Below the pieces are notes generated by a model, which saw only the letters and a program-made list of their open reading frames with translations, did not search any database and was not told the DNA's origin. From contig NC_014817.1 of assembly GCF_000175215.2 (NCBI RefSeq), positions 1,139,501 through 1,203,500 on the forward strand: DNA of 64,000 bases, written 5' to 3'. How positions within the stretch are numbered: position 1 is the first letter of the stretch; every line of letters begins with the position of its first letter. Below, piece after piece: positions 52,846-61,506 of the stretch. A program made the position numbers and the translations under genes. Source of the stretch: Asticcacaulis excentricus CB 48. Lineage in GTDB: Bacteria > Pseudomonadota > Alphaproteobacteria > Caulobacterales > Caulobacteraceae.

Positions 52846-54154
52846 ACGCCTTCAAAATCTTCTCTTCCGACACCTTTTCGAGCTTGGGCGTCAGGGTGTG
52901 GATGACGAGAATGGCCACCAGATAGGCACAGCCCGCGACGATGAAGATCGGCTGGTACGATTTGAAGAACTCAAGGATATACCCATTAAAAGTGGTCATC
53001 AGCATGCCGCCGATGGCGCCGGCCATGCCGCCGATACCGATGACTGAGGCCACGGCCTGTTTGGGGAAGAGGTCCGACGGCAGGGTCATCAGGTTGGCCG
53101 ACCACGCCTGGTGCGAGGCGGCGGCTAGCCCGATGATGGCGACTGCGGCCCAGAGACTATCGACGAACTGTGCCGCGAAGATGGGCGTCACCAGAAGCGC
53201 ACAAGCCAGCATAGTGGATTTACGCGCCGCATTGGGGGTGCGCCCGGCCTTGATTTGCTTTGACGACGCCCAGCCCCCGAAAACCGAGCCAAAATCGGCG
53301 AGAATGTAAATGGCGATCAGCGGCGGTCCGAAGGTCTTCAGATCAAGACCGTGGCGCTTGTTGAGGAAGTCTGGCAGCCAGAACAGATAGAGCCACCAGA
53401 TGGGGTCGGTCAGGAACTTACCCAGCGCATAGGCCCAGGTCTGACGAAAGGTCAAAAGCTTGAACCACGAGATCTTGGCCGTAGACGCGGCGGCTTCGAT
53501 GGAGGTCGTGTCGTCGGACTGAATATGCGCCAGTTCGGCGGGCGACACCTTCGGGTGTTCTTGCGGACGCCGGTACATGATCATCCACGCCACCAGCCAC
53601 AGAGCTGTCACGATGCCGATGGAGATAAAGGCGGCGCGCCAGCCAAAGGCCAGTGTAATGGCCGGGACAAGCAGGGGCGTGATGATCGGGCCCATGGCAG
53701 TGCCGGCGTTGAAGATGCCGACGGCCTGCGCGCGCTCCTTCTGGGGGAACCATTCCGACACCGCCTTGAGCGAAGCAGGGAAGGCACCGGCCTCGCCAAA
53801 GCCCAGAACCGCACGGGCCACAGCAAACTGCGCGACGCTGTGGATCAGGCCGTGACCGATCGAGGCGATGGTCCAGATGGTAAAGGCTACCGCATAGCCG
53901 ATGCGCACGCCGACGGCGTCGATAACGCGACCGAAGGTGAGGAAGCCCACCGCATAGAAACACTGAAACCAGAAGACGATGTTGGCATAGTCGGTTTCGC
54001 TCCACTGAAGCTCACCCTGAAGGGTAGGCTTCAAAATGCCGATCATCTGCCGGTCGATATAGTTGATGCCGATGGCGATGAACAACAGCGCGCAGATCAC
54101 CCAGCGATAGCGGGTGACCGGGCCCGTCGCGGCCGGTGAGGCAGAGGCGGTCAT
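52844..54154 (-). CDS. exuT: MFS transporter, anion:cation symporter family (hexuronate/aldonate type, ExuT-like)
   Basis: 436 residues with about 12 membrane helices. GINYIDRQMIGILKPTLQGELQWSETDYANIVFWF in short form (NYIDRQMIGIL...WSETDYANIV) is the ACS-family N-terminal signature, and GFGEAGAFPASLKAVSEWFP matches hexuronate/galactonate transporters. Likely imports galacturonate, glucuronate or an aldonate such as L-galactonate (LgoT is of the same family). The flanking pectin methylesterase and LgoD-like dehydrogenase fit either. It is divergent from GH95 across a 333-base region. The exact substrate, and therefore the symbol, is uncertain. Confidence 0.78.
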   Translation of the reverse strand: MTASASPAATGPVTRYRWVICALLFIAIGINYIDRQMIGILKPTLQGELQWSETDYANIVFWFQCFYAVGFLTFGRVIDAVGVRIGYAVAFTIWTIASIGHGLIHSVAQFAVARAVLGFGEAGAFPASLKAVSEWFPQKERAQAVGIFNAGTAMGPIITPLLVPAITLAFGWRAAFISIGIVTALWLVAWMIMYRRPQEHPKVSPAELAHIQSDDTTSIEAAASTAKISWFKLLTFRQTWAYALGKFLTDPIWWLYLFWLPDFLNKRHGLDLKTFGPPLIAIYILADFGSVFGGWASSKQIKAGRTPNAARKSTMLACALLVTPIFAAQFVDSLWAAVAIIGLAAASHQAWSANLMTLPSDLFPKQAVASVIGIGGMAGAIGGMLMTTFNGYILEFFKSYQPIFIVAGCAYLVAILVIHTLTPKLEKVSEEKILKA

Positions 54155-54487
54155 GCGGATGTTTCCTTTTTCTCTGTGTGGGCATGGCCCCTGTGCCGGG
54201 GCTTTCTTTGTTTTGGGGCGGCTGTGACACCGGTGGCGCAGCCTATGCCTAGGTTTGCGGCCCTGAAAAGGGGCAAAACGTCCGTTGGGGAAATAAAAAC
54301 GATTGCGTGCCGGTTGGTTGACCAGGATGGCGCGGCTTTAGGTGTGATCAGCTATCCGATAGCTACCGATCCGGCAAAACCACGCTGCGAATTGACTGCC
54401 TTGGTTGGCTTTTCGCATTTGACACTTCCGTTCGCCCGTGAAACGGCTATTGTTCCACAAAACATAATACAGAGAGGGAACCCCAAA
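54155..54487. promoter_or_regulatory. Divergent promoter region between MFS transporter and GH95 genes
   Basis: 333 bases without a convincing gene; the GH95 frame stays open through part of it but lacks a signal or domain. AGCTATCCGATAGCT at 54350-54364 is a perfect odd palindrome and a candidate operator, perhaps of the IclR regulator. A TTGACA lies at 54419-54424 but has no good -10 at the usual distance. Confidence 0.4.
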
Positions 54488-56839
54488 ATGACGTTCAGCC
54501 GTCGTGAAACACTCAAGCTATCCGCCGGTCTTTCGCTGGCCGCCCTTGTGCCGCAGGTCGCCGCCGCGCAAACCCGTCCGACCGCAAGCAACGACCTGAC
54601 CCTGTGGTATCGCGAACCGGCCAATGAATGGACCGAGGCCCTGCCGCTGGGCAACGGGCGACTGGGGGCGATGGTGTTTGGCGGTATAGCGCGTGAGCGG
54701 CTGCAACTGAACGAAGACACCCTCTATGCCGGAGCCCCGTATCAGCCGGCTAATCCCGATGGTCCGGCGGCCCTGCCGGAGATTCGCAAGCTGATCTTTG
54801 AGGGAAAGTATCTGGAAGCGCAGGCGCTTATCCAGGCGAAGTTTATGGGTAATCCGATGCGGCAGGTGTCGTATCAGACGATTGGCGAGATGACCCTGAC
54901 CTTCGGTCCGTCGTCCAATGCGTCGGCTTATCGTCGGGAACTGGACCTGACGAAGGCCCTGTCCACTGTTACCTATCGTCAGGATGGTGTGACCTACACA
55001 CGCGAAACCTTCATCAGCCCGGTCGATCAGGTGTTGGTGATGCGCCTGAGCGCCGACAAGCCTGGCAAGGTCAGCTTCCAGTTAGGCTTTGAAACGCCAC
55101 AGTTGGGGGCGGTGACTATTGAGAGCCCGCAAGAGATTGTGTTGTCCGGTCGCAATGGCGGGCACAATGGCAAGGACGGGGCGTTGCGCTTTGAAAGCCG
55201 CGTACGCGTGGTAGCGAGCGGCGGTCAGCAAAGCACCGGCACCGATGAGTTGGTCGTCAGCGGGGCCGACAGCGCGTTGGTCTTTATGGCGGCAGCGACG
55301 AACTACAAATCCTTCCGGGATGTGTCGGGTGATGCGACCGCAATCACCAAAGACCAGATTACCAGGGCTGCCAGCCGTTCGTTTGGGGCGCTTTATTCGG
55401 CGCATCTGGATGCCCATAAGGCCGTGTTTGATCGCGTCAGCGTCGATTTCGGGCGCACCGAGGTGGCCGATCTGCCGACCAATGAACGGATAGCGAAGTC
55501 GCTGACGCTCAATGATCCGGCGCTGGCGGCGCTCTATTTTCAGTACGGCCGTTACCTGCTGATTGCGTGTTCACGCCCCGGCACCCAGCCCGCCAATCTG
55601 CAAGGCCTGTGGAACGAGAAGCTGAACGCGCCGTGGGGTGGCAAATACACCATCAATATCAATACCGAGATGAATTACTGGCCCGCCGAGCCGACGGCTC
55701 TGCCGGAACTCACCGAACCGCTTATCCGTATGGTCAGGGAAATTTCGATCACGGGGGCGGAAACGGCGAAGATCATGTACGGGGCCCGCGGCTGGGTGGC
55801 GCACCACAATACCGACCTATGGCGGGCCACGGCACCTATTGATGCCGCCTTCTACGGCACCTGGCCGACGGGTGGGGCATGGCTGTGTCTGCACCTGTGG
55901 GACCGCTACGACTATGGTCGCGATCCGGCCTACCTGAGGGAGATTTACCCGATCCTGAAGGGCGCCTCACAGTTCTTCCTCGATACGCTGGTGAAGGACC
56001 CCGCCTCAGGTTACATGGTGACCGCGCCGTCGATTTCACCGGAGAACCAGCACAAATTCGGCACCTCCATCTGCGCCGGGCCGACCATGGACATGCAGAT
56101 CATCCGCGATCTGTTCGCCAATACGGCGCGGGCGGCGGAGATTCTCAAAACGGATAAGAGCTTCCGGGCTGAGGTGCTGGCTATGCGTAACAAGCTGGTG
56201 CCGAACCAGATCGGTAAGGCCGGTCAGCTTCAGGAATGGAAGGACGACTGGGACATGGAGGCGGCGGACATGCACCATCGCCACGTTTCGCACCTCTATG
56301 GCCTGTTCCCGTCGCATCAGATCACCACGCGCAAGACGCCGGAACTGGCAGCGGCAGCCAAAAAGTCGCTGGAGCTACGCGGTGACATGTCCACCGGCTG
56401 GGCCATCGGCTGGCGTATCAACCTATGGGCGCGGCTGGGTGAGGGGGAGCGCACGCATAGTATCCTAAAGCTGCTACTGGGGCCTGAGCGCACCTATCCC
56501 AACATGTTCGACGCCCACCCGCCGTTCCAGATCGACGGCAATTTCGGCGGCACGTCGGGTATGACCGAGATGCTCATGCAGTCCTATGACGATGAGATTA
56601 TCTTGCTGCCGGCGCTGCCAACCGCCTGGCCGAAGGGGCGCGTTACCGGTCTCAAGGCCCGCGGTGGCTTTACGGTGGACCTCCACTGGGCCGATATGAC
56701 GCTGGAGCGAGTGACGATCCGCAGCGCCTTTGGCGAAAAGGCGACGCTGGTGCTGGGGGCGCATCGCCTGCCGCTGACCCTGAAAAAGGGCCGCTCGGCG
56801 AGCTTTGGGCTGCGGGATGGAGACCTTCTCAGGCTTTAA
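54488..56839 (+). CDS. GH95 alpha-L-fucosidase / alpha-L-galactosidase, Tat-exported
   Basis: 783 residues from ATG 54488, preceded by GAGAGGG; this start gives a twin-arginine signal SRRETLKLSAGLSLAALV. The GH95 N-terminal beta domain begins WYREPANEWTEALPLGNGRLGAMVFGG in family form (ALPLGNGRLGAM). The (alpha/alpha)6 catalytic part carries NINTEMNYWPAEP (about 388-400), whose Asn residues activate the catalytic water, and HRHVSHLYGLFP. It hydrolyses terminal alpha-1,2-L-fucose or alpha-L-galactose. The Tat signal implies export after folding. It overlaps the convergent IclR gene by four bases. Confidence 0.9.
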   Translation: MTFSRRETLKLSAGLSLAALVPQVAAAQTRPTASNDLTLWYREPANEWTEALPLGNGRLGAMVFGGIARERLQLNEDTLYAGAPYQPANPDGPAALPEIRKLIFEGKYLEAQALIQAKFMGNPMRQVSYQTIGEMTLTFGPSSNASAYRRELDLTKALSTVTYRQDGVTYTRETFISPVDQVLVMRLSADKPGKVSFQLGFETPQLGAVTIESPQEIVLSGRNGGHNGKDGALRFESRVRVVASGGQQSTGTDELVVSGADSALVFMAAATNYKSFRDVSGDATAITKDQITRAASRSFGALYSAHLDAHKAVFDRVSVDFGRTEVADLPTNERIAKSLTLNDPALAALYFQYGRYLLIACSRPGTQPANLQGLWNEKLNAPWGGKYTININTEMNYWPAEPTALPELTEPLIRMVREISITGAETAKIMYGARGWVAHHNTDLWRATAPIDAAFYGTWPTGGAWLCLHLWDRYDYGRDPAYLREIYPILKGASQFFLDTLVKDPASGYMVTAPSISPENQHKFGTSICAGPTMDMQIIRDLFANTARAAEILKTDKSFRAEVLAMRNKLVPNQIGKAGQLQEWKDDWDMEAADMHHRHVSHLYGLFPSHQITTRKTPELAAAAKKSLELRGDMSTGWAIGWRINLWARLGEGERTHSILKLLLGPERTYPNMFDAHPPFQIDGNFGGTSGMTEMLMQSYDDEIILLPALPTAWPKGRVTGLKARGGFTVDLHWADMTLERVTIRSAFGEKATLVLGAHRLPLTLKKGRSASFGLRDGDLLRL

Positions 56840-57585
56840 TAGAGCTCGCTGGAAATGGCCTGCGCTGTCTGGCGCAGGCGGTCCAGCACCTGCGGCTTGC
56901 CCATATGACAGACCACGTGCGTCATGAAGGGCACGATCAGGGCGGCGACGGCGTGGTTTGCGCGCGCCGCGAAGATTGGCACGGCCAGATCGACGATGCC
57001 CAGCGTATAGGAACTGTCGCGCACCAGATAGCCCTGATCCTTCGCTTCACGTGCTTCGTCAAGGAAGGCGCGCAGGACGGGGCGTTCAATGCGGCCACGC
57101 ATGGAATGATACCAGTTGAGCTGATCGCGCAGGGGCAGGAAGCCGAAGATCATGCGCCCGGACGTGGCCGTGGCTGCCGGGGCGCGGAAGCCCACCTTGA
57201 CACCGAAGGCGGTCATGCTCTCGCTTTCTGCGCGGGCGATCGCGACGATGTGTTCGCGCGACAGGACGGTCATGTGGCACGATTGTTCACTGTCACGGGC
57301 GAGGGCACGCATATGCGGCAGGGCCGTTTCGATCAGGCTCTGGCGCGGCGGGTACAGCATGCCGAAGTCAAACAGGCGGCTCGTCATGGTGTAGCGACCG
57401 GCTATATCGCGCCGCAAATAGCCCTTGCCCTCCAGGGTCAGGATCATTCGGTAGATTTCGGCCTTGGAACGGCCGACACCTGCGCAGATCTCACCGATGC
57501 TCAGTGGGTCCGACTGCCCGGCCAAAAACTCAATAATTTCAATACCCTTCTCTAGAGCGGGCGCACTGTAGGTCGGTTCGGACAT
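56836..57585 (-). CDS. IclR family transcriptional regulator
   Basis: About 249 residues from ATG 57585 (a GTG one codon upstream is also in frame). N-terminal winged helix (ALEKGIEIIEFLAGQ, LSIGEICAGVGRSKAEIYRMILTLEGKGYL shortened: GRSKAEIYRMILTLEGKGYL) and C-terminal GAF-like effector domain (FRAPAATATSGRMIFGFL shortened, RDSSYTLGIVDLAVPIFA shortened). IclR proteins such as KdgR control pectin and hexuronate genes. Its place between GH95 and a sugar-acid dehydrogenase supports such a role. The palindrome at 57732-57748 is a possible target. Confidence 0.88.
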   Translation of the reverse strand: MSEPTYSAPALEKGIEIIEFLAGQSDPLSIGEICAGVGRSKAEIYRMILTLEGKGYLRRDIAGRYTMTSRLFDFGMLYPPRQSLIETALPHMRALARDSEQSCHMTVLSREHIVAIARAESESMTAFGVKVGFRAPAATATSGRMIFGFLPLRDQLNWYHSMRGRIERPVLRAFLDEAREAKDQGYLVRDSSYTLGIVDLAVPIFAARANHAVAALIVPFMTHVVCHMGKPQVLDRLRQTAQAISSELY

Positions 57586-57670
57586 CACGATTCCATTGGC
57601 TTGCTAACAATGTGATAGCCGTTTCGCATTGCGGCGTCAAAAAAGCCTCGATGACCTTTGATCGCAGGCA

Positions 57671-57696
57671 AAAAAAAGCCGCGCACACGGCGCGGC
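57671..57696 (-). terminator. Rho-independent terminator of the LgoD-like gene
   Basis: On the minus strand GCCGCGC-CGTGT-GCGCGGC is followed by seven T residues (A run 57671-57677 on the plus strand). It ends the dehydrogenase transcript before the IclR gene. Confidence 0.8.
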
Positions 57697-57731
57697 CAGT
57701 TTACAGGGAGGAAACGCCCAGGAAGGGCAAT

Positions 57732-57748
57732 CGATGCAATGCATCGAA
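57732..57748. promoter_or_regulatory. Perfect 17-bp palindrome between IclR and dehydrogenase genes
   Basis: TCGATGCA-A-TGCATCGA is exactly symmetric about its central base. It lies about 147 bases upstream of the IclR start and past the end of the dehydrogenase, so it is in the IclR promoter region. Candidate autoregulatory operator. Confidence 0.45.
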
Positions 57749-57835
57749 CACCTACATCATATATGTTGCGATGCGGCAATTGCAAGGCAGGACTGTGTCA
57801 AGTTCAGTTACAAATCACAAAAAGTCTGTGAGGGT

Positions 57836-58846
57836 TTATAACTCTACCAAGGCCTTGATCACGCCGGCTTCGGGAGCGGTCCAGCCAGGCAGGACGTCGG
57901 GCAAATCATTCAGTGCCGCGCGGTGTGTATTGAGCGAGGCTGTGGGGATCAGCCCGGCGCGGATGGCGCTCAGAACGTCTTCAAAGTCTTCGACCGTGGC
58001 GTTGCGGCTGCCCAGCAGGGTGGTTTCACGCTTGTGGAATTCCGGATCATTGAAGGTGATGTCGGCGGAGACGACCGAAATCAACACATAGGTGCCGCCG
58101 TGGCCGACATAGCCGAACCCGGCCTCAATGGCCTTCGGTGAGCCGGTGGCGTCGAACACTGCATCATAGAAGTCGCCTTCGGTCAGGACCGACAGCTCAT
58201 CGCGCGTGCCGGTCGACAGTACGACGCCGTGATCCATGCCGAGCGTCTTCAGGCAGACCTCAACGCGGGTGTTTTGACCGTCGAGCACGGTGACCTCGGC
58301 GCCTTTCAGCTTGGCGAAGATGGCCGTGGCCATGCCGATGGGACCAACGCCGGTGACCAGCACGCGCTGACCGGGCTGCACCTGCGCGCGGCGCACGCTG
58401 TGGCAGCCGATGGCAAGAAATTCCAGCATGGCCGCTTCGTCGAGCCCGATGCCGGTGGCCGGGAAGACAAAGGCTTCAGGGACACTGATATATTCGGTCA
58501 TGCCGCCGTCGCGGTGCACGCCCAGCACCTGGATGTTCATACAGCAGTTGGGGCGGCCCTTGCGGCAGGCGGCGCAGGTGCCGCACGAGAGATAGGGCAT
58601 GATATAGACCACATCGCCGCGGGCCAGCGCCGAACCTTCCGGGGCCTCGGCCACTTCGCCCGACAGTTCGTGACCCATAACGCGTGGATAGCTGAGATAG
58701 GGCTGCGTGCCGCGGAAAATGTGCATGTCGGTACCGCAGATGCCGACGCGGCGCACGCGAACAAGCACCTCATCGGCCTGTCGCACCGGTTTGTCGCGCT
58801 GAATGCAGACCAGCTTGCCGGGACTTTCGCAGATGACCGTATCCAT
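57836..58846 (-). CDS. Zinc-dependent MDR dehydrogenase, L-galactonate 5-dehydrogenase (LgoD)-like
   Basis: 336 residues of the medium-chain dehydrogenase family. Catalytic zinc ligands are in VGICGTDMHIF (Cys) and MGHELSGEV (His/Glu). The structural zinc set CGTCAACRKGRPNCC is present, and VLVTGVGPIGMATAIFA binds NAD(P). It follows E. coli LgoD/YjjN closely along its length as I recall it (VICESPGKL, LSYPRVMGHE, VLGVHRDGGMTEY, NDPEFHKRETTLLGSRNAT). Candidate substrates are L-galactonate or L-fuconate-type sugar acids, which would connect to the GH95 and MFS genes. Confidence 0.82.
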   Translation of the reverse strand: MDTVICESPGKLVCIQRDKPVRQADEVLVRVRRVGICGTDMHIFRGTQPYLSYPRVMGHELSGEVAEAPEGSALARGDVVYIMPYLSCGTCAACRKGRPNCCMNIQVLGVHRDGGMTEYISVPEAFVFPATGIGLDEAAMLEFLAIGCHSVRRAQVQPGQRVLVTGVGPIGMATAIFAKLKGAEVTVLDGQNTRVEVCLKTLGMDHGVVLSTGTRDELSVLTEGDFYDAVFDATGSPKAIEAGFGYVGHGGTYVLISVVSADITFNDPEFHKRETTLLGSRNATVEDFEDVLSAIRAGLIPTASLNTHRAALNDLPDVLPGWTAPEAGVIKALVEL

Positions 58847-59058
58847 GGGGAACCTCGCCGTAACTCTGCTGTGTAGCTACAGCGCGTCAGGCGGAGTGTC
58901 AAATATGAAATAGAGATTTAATCGTAAACAATCGGGTGGCGGCTTTTATAATCTGTTGCCGAAAGTGTCCGGGTTTTATGTCGGACAAATTGGTCTTATC
59001 ATTGCATCGTTTATTCAGATCTCTCACTATGTGAGTTGCCTAGCCGACGGACCGCGCC

Positions 59059-60315
59059 ATGACTTCGATTACCGACCACCCCCTGCGTCAGAGTTTAAGC
59101 GACCTGATGCACGAACGCGCCTTGCCGGTGCTGACCGCGCCCGTGGCGGTGCGCAGCTGGGTTGTGCTGGTGGACGATGTTGAGCGCGCAGCCGAGGCGG
59201 CGTGGGTCGAAGGGCTGAGTGAGGCCGCTCCCGAAGATGGCCGTCTGGCGCAGATCGAGGCTGAGAGTGGCCGTATCTGGGAACGCCACGGTGAGTTTTC
59301 GACCTGGCTCGGCTATACAACGGATGCAGCGGCGCTCACGACGGCTTCTGAGCGGCTGGGCTTTGGTGTGATCCGGGGCGAGGACTTTGCATGGCTCGAA
59401 GGGGCGCCGGGGCGGGTGTTCCGCAGTGTCGAAATATCGGTGATGACCGAAGCCCCGGACGCAACGCGGCTGGGGGCTTGTCTAGCCCTTGCAACCTGCG
59501 TCAGCTGCGAGGTGTTTGACGGCCGCGCGCGTCTGTGGACCGATTTCCGTAGCCATGACAATGGGGCAGGGCGTATTTTCATCCACGATCGCGGCCTTCA
59601 GAATGATGAGTTGTCGCGTCTGTTGCAGACACTGATCGAGATTGGCCATTACCGCAAGCTCGCCCTGTTGGGCTTCGGGGAGGCGCGTGCCGTCCTCGGA
59701 TGGCTGAAAGGGGCCGAGCGAACGCTGGTGGACATTACGCGTCAGCTCAATGAGGGTCGCGCCTCGCAGGAGGTGATCTATGAGCGCCTGACGGCTCTGT
59801 CTTCGGATGTCGAACAGCGCGTCAATGAGGTCGGGTTCCGGCTGGGGGCGACCGAGGCCTATGCGCGGCTGGTGGAGGACCGCCTGACCTCCTTGCGCGA
59901 ACGGCGCGTCGAGGGGTTTTCGACCATGGGCGAATTTATCGAGCGGCGGCTTCAGCCTGCCATGCGCACCTGCGAAGCGGCCTCGGCGCGACTGGCGGAC
60001 ATTTCTGGCCGCATCGGGCGTATCGGTGATCTGCTTCGGGCGCGGGTTTCGATTTCTCTGGAGACGCAGAACCAGTTGCTTCTGCAAAACATGAACGCGC
60101 GCGCCGAGCTTCAGGTCAAGCTGTCTGAACTCGTCGAAGGGCTGTCGGTCTTTGCTCTGTCATACTACATCATCAATCTGATCAAATACGTGCTGGAGCC
60201 GCTGGTCGGACATTCACCGGCGGCGACGGCGGGCTACAGTGTCGGGGTGATTATCGTGTTGCTGGCCGCGTGGCTGTTTATCCGCCGCCGAAAGCGACGC
60301 CTGAAAGACGTTTAA
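59059..60315 (+). CDS. DUF3422 family membrane-anchored protein
   Basis: 418 residues. The N-terminus HPLRQSLSDLMHERALPVL matches DUF3422 (HPLR...HARP-type). The middle is mostly helical with likely coiled-coil (about 230-350: LNEGRASQEVIYERLTALSSDVEQRV shortened). Two C-terminal membrane helices (about 360-378 and 388-405, AGYSVGVIIVLLAAWLFI) precede a basic tail RRRKRRLKDV. Function of the family is not established. A TATAAT at 58947-58952 may be the -10 of its promoter. It appears unrelated to the flanking pectin genes. Confidence 0.85.
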   Translation: MTSITDHPLRQSLSDLMHERALPVLTAPVAVRSWVVLVDDVERAAEAAWVEGLSEAAPEDGRLAQIEAESGRIWERHGEFSTWLGYTTDAAALTTASERLGFGVIRGEDFAWLEGAPGRVFRSVEISVMTEAPDATRLGACLALATCVSCEVFDGRARLWTDFRSHDNGAGRIFIHDRGLQNDELSRLLQTLIEIGHYRKLALLGFGEARAVLGWLKGAERTLVDITRQLNEGRASQEVIYERLTALSSDVEQRVNEVGFRLGATEAYARLVEDRLTSLRERRVEGFSTMGEFIERRLQPAMRTCEAASARLADISGRIGRIGDLLRARVSISLETQNQLLLQNMNARAELQVKLSELVEGLSVFALSYYIINLIKYVLEPLVGHSPAATAGYSVGVIIVLLAAWLFIRRRKRRLKDV

Positions 60316-60340
60316 AAAAAGCCGCCCGGTGAGGGGCGGC
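60314..60340 (-). terminator. Rho-independent terminator of the pectin methylesterase operon
   Basis: GCCGCCC (60321-60327) pairs with GGGCGGC (60334-60340); on the minus strand a T run (A 60314-60320) follows. The A run overlaps the DUF3422 stop codon. Confidence 0.8.
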
Positions 60341-60381
60341 CAGTGAGACGCATCAACGGGGAGCCGAAGCGTCAGGAAGGA

Positions 60382-61500
60382 TCAGTTTGCTTGCGGCCAG
60401 CCATCGGAGAACTGACGGCGCACGGTCGCGATATCCGGCGCGTCTTTCCAGCGGATGCCAATGTCTCGGTGTCTGGCCCCCGGTCCGGTCGAGCCGCTTT
60501 CAAAGAAGCGCGAATCCTGTGGGTGGAAGACGGCGGTCTTGGTGCCGTCGCGCGCCGTGCCGCCCATGCTGGTCCAGTGGTCGGGGTGGATGTGGGCGTC
60601 CATTTCGCAGCCGATAAACAGGGCCTGCCCCACGGCGTTGGGATCGGCGTAGCGCCCGTCCGGGAAGGTGGTCGTCGGGTGCCAGGGCCGGGCCAGAGCC
60701 ACCGAGCCGTCAGGCACGCCGGCTTCGCGCGTCAGGCGCGACCGATAGACGACGAGGCCGATGGACTGGCTGAGGGGGGTGGAGGGGGCCAGCAGGAAGG
60801 AATGAAATTCACCTGGCGGAGTGAACGCGCCGCGATTACGGGTGCGCAGTTCGCTGTCTTCGATCAGCAATTGCCCGTTGCCGAAGATGAAGTCGATATT
60901 TCCGGCGATCAGGCTGTCGCGGACAATCGCCCGCTTGCCATTGGCAAACAGCGTGTCCTGATAGCCGAGCATCGCGGTCTTGCGGAACAGGACGCGGTCG
61001 CTGTCGATATCGAGCAGCACGGCGACGCCCTGCGAATTTTTGATCTTCTGCGGGTCGTCGCTAAGTCGCGCGTCGTTTCTGAGGTAATCGAAGGTGTTTT
61101 CAACCGTCAGGCCCTCGACCGTCACCTGATCGGCATTGATGGTGAGGGTAGCTGAGCCGGGCGTGCCCCAGTTGCGGCGATGGTATTTTCCCGCCGTTTC
61201 GGCCACAGCGTTAAAGTGCAGGCGCGTGCGTTTCGCCCCGGCCCCTCTCAGGCGCACCTTCGGGCGGTTGATCGTCACCTTTTCATAATAGTCACCCGCC
61301 GCCACGTCGATCACGATCCAATTGTCGCTGCTGTCCTTTTGCGCGGCGTCGAGAGCGGCCTGCACTTGGGTGAAACAGGCCTTTCGCGTACCGCAGTCCA
61401 GGCGCACCTTGAGACGGGTAGCGGCCTCTGCGGGGAGGCTCAGCGCCGCAAGGGTCAGACAGGTGACGGCGCTGGCGAGAAAGGTGGAGCGTACAGACAT
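60382..61500 (-). CDS. Pectin methylesterase (CE8), exported
   Basis: 372 residues with a signal peptide (LPAEAAT) and a right-handed beta-helix. CE8 motifs are GYQDTLF (Asp about 181), GNIDFIFGNG (Asp about 203, nucleophile) and LARPW (Arg). Gln in SQGVAVL is also present. It de-esterifies methyl-galacturonan, releasing methanol and pectate for later cleavage. Six bases downstream of the alpha/beta esterase gene, so both are on one message behind the TonB receptor. No polygalacturonase or lyase is in this window. Confidence 0.92.
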   Translation of the reverse strand: MSVRSTFLASAVTCLTLAALSLPAEAATRLKVRLDCGTRKACFTQVQAALDAAQKDSSDNWIVIDVAAGDYYEKVTINRPKVRLRGAGAKRTRLHFNAVAETAGKYHRRNWGTPGSATLTINADQVTVEGLTVENTFDYLRNDARLSDDPQKIKNSQGVAVLLDIDSDRVLFRKTAMLGYQDTLFANGKRAIVRDSLIAGNIDFIFGNGQLLIEDSELRTRNRGAFTPPGEFHSFLLAPSTPLSQSIGLVVYRSRLTREAGVPDGSVALARPWHPTTTFPDGRYADPNAVGQALFIGCEMDAHIHPDHWTSMGGTARDGTKTAVFHPQDSRFFESGSTGPGARHRDIGIRWKDAPDIATVRRQFSDGWPQAN

Positions 61501-61506
61501 GAGACC

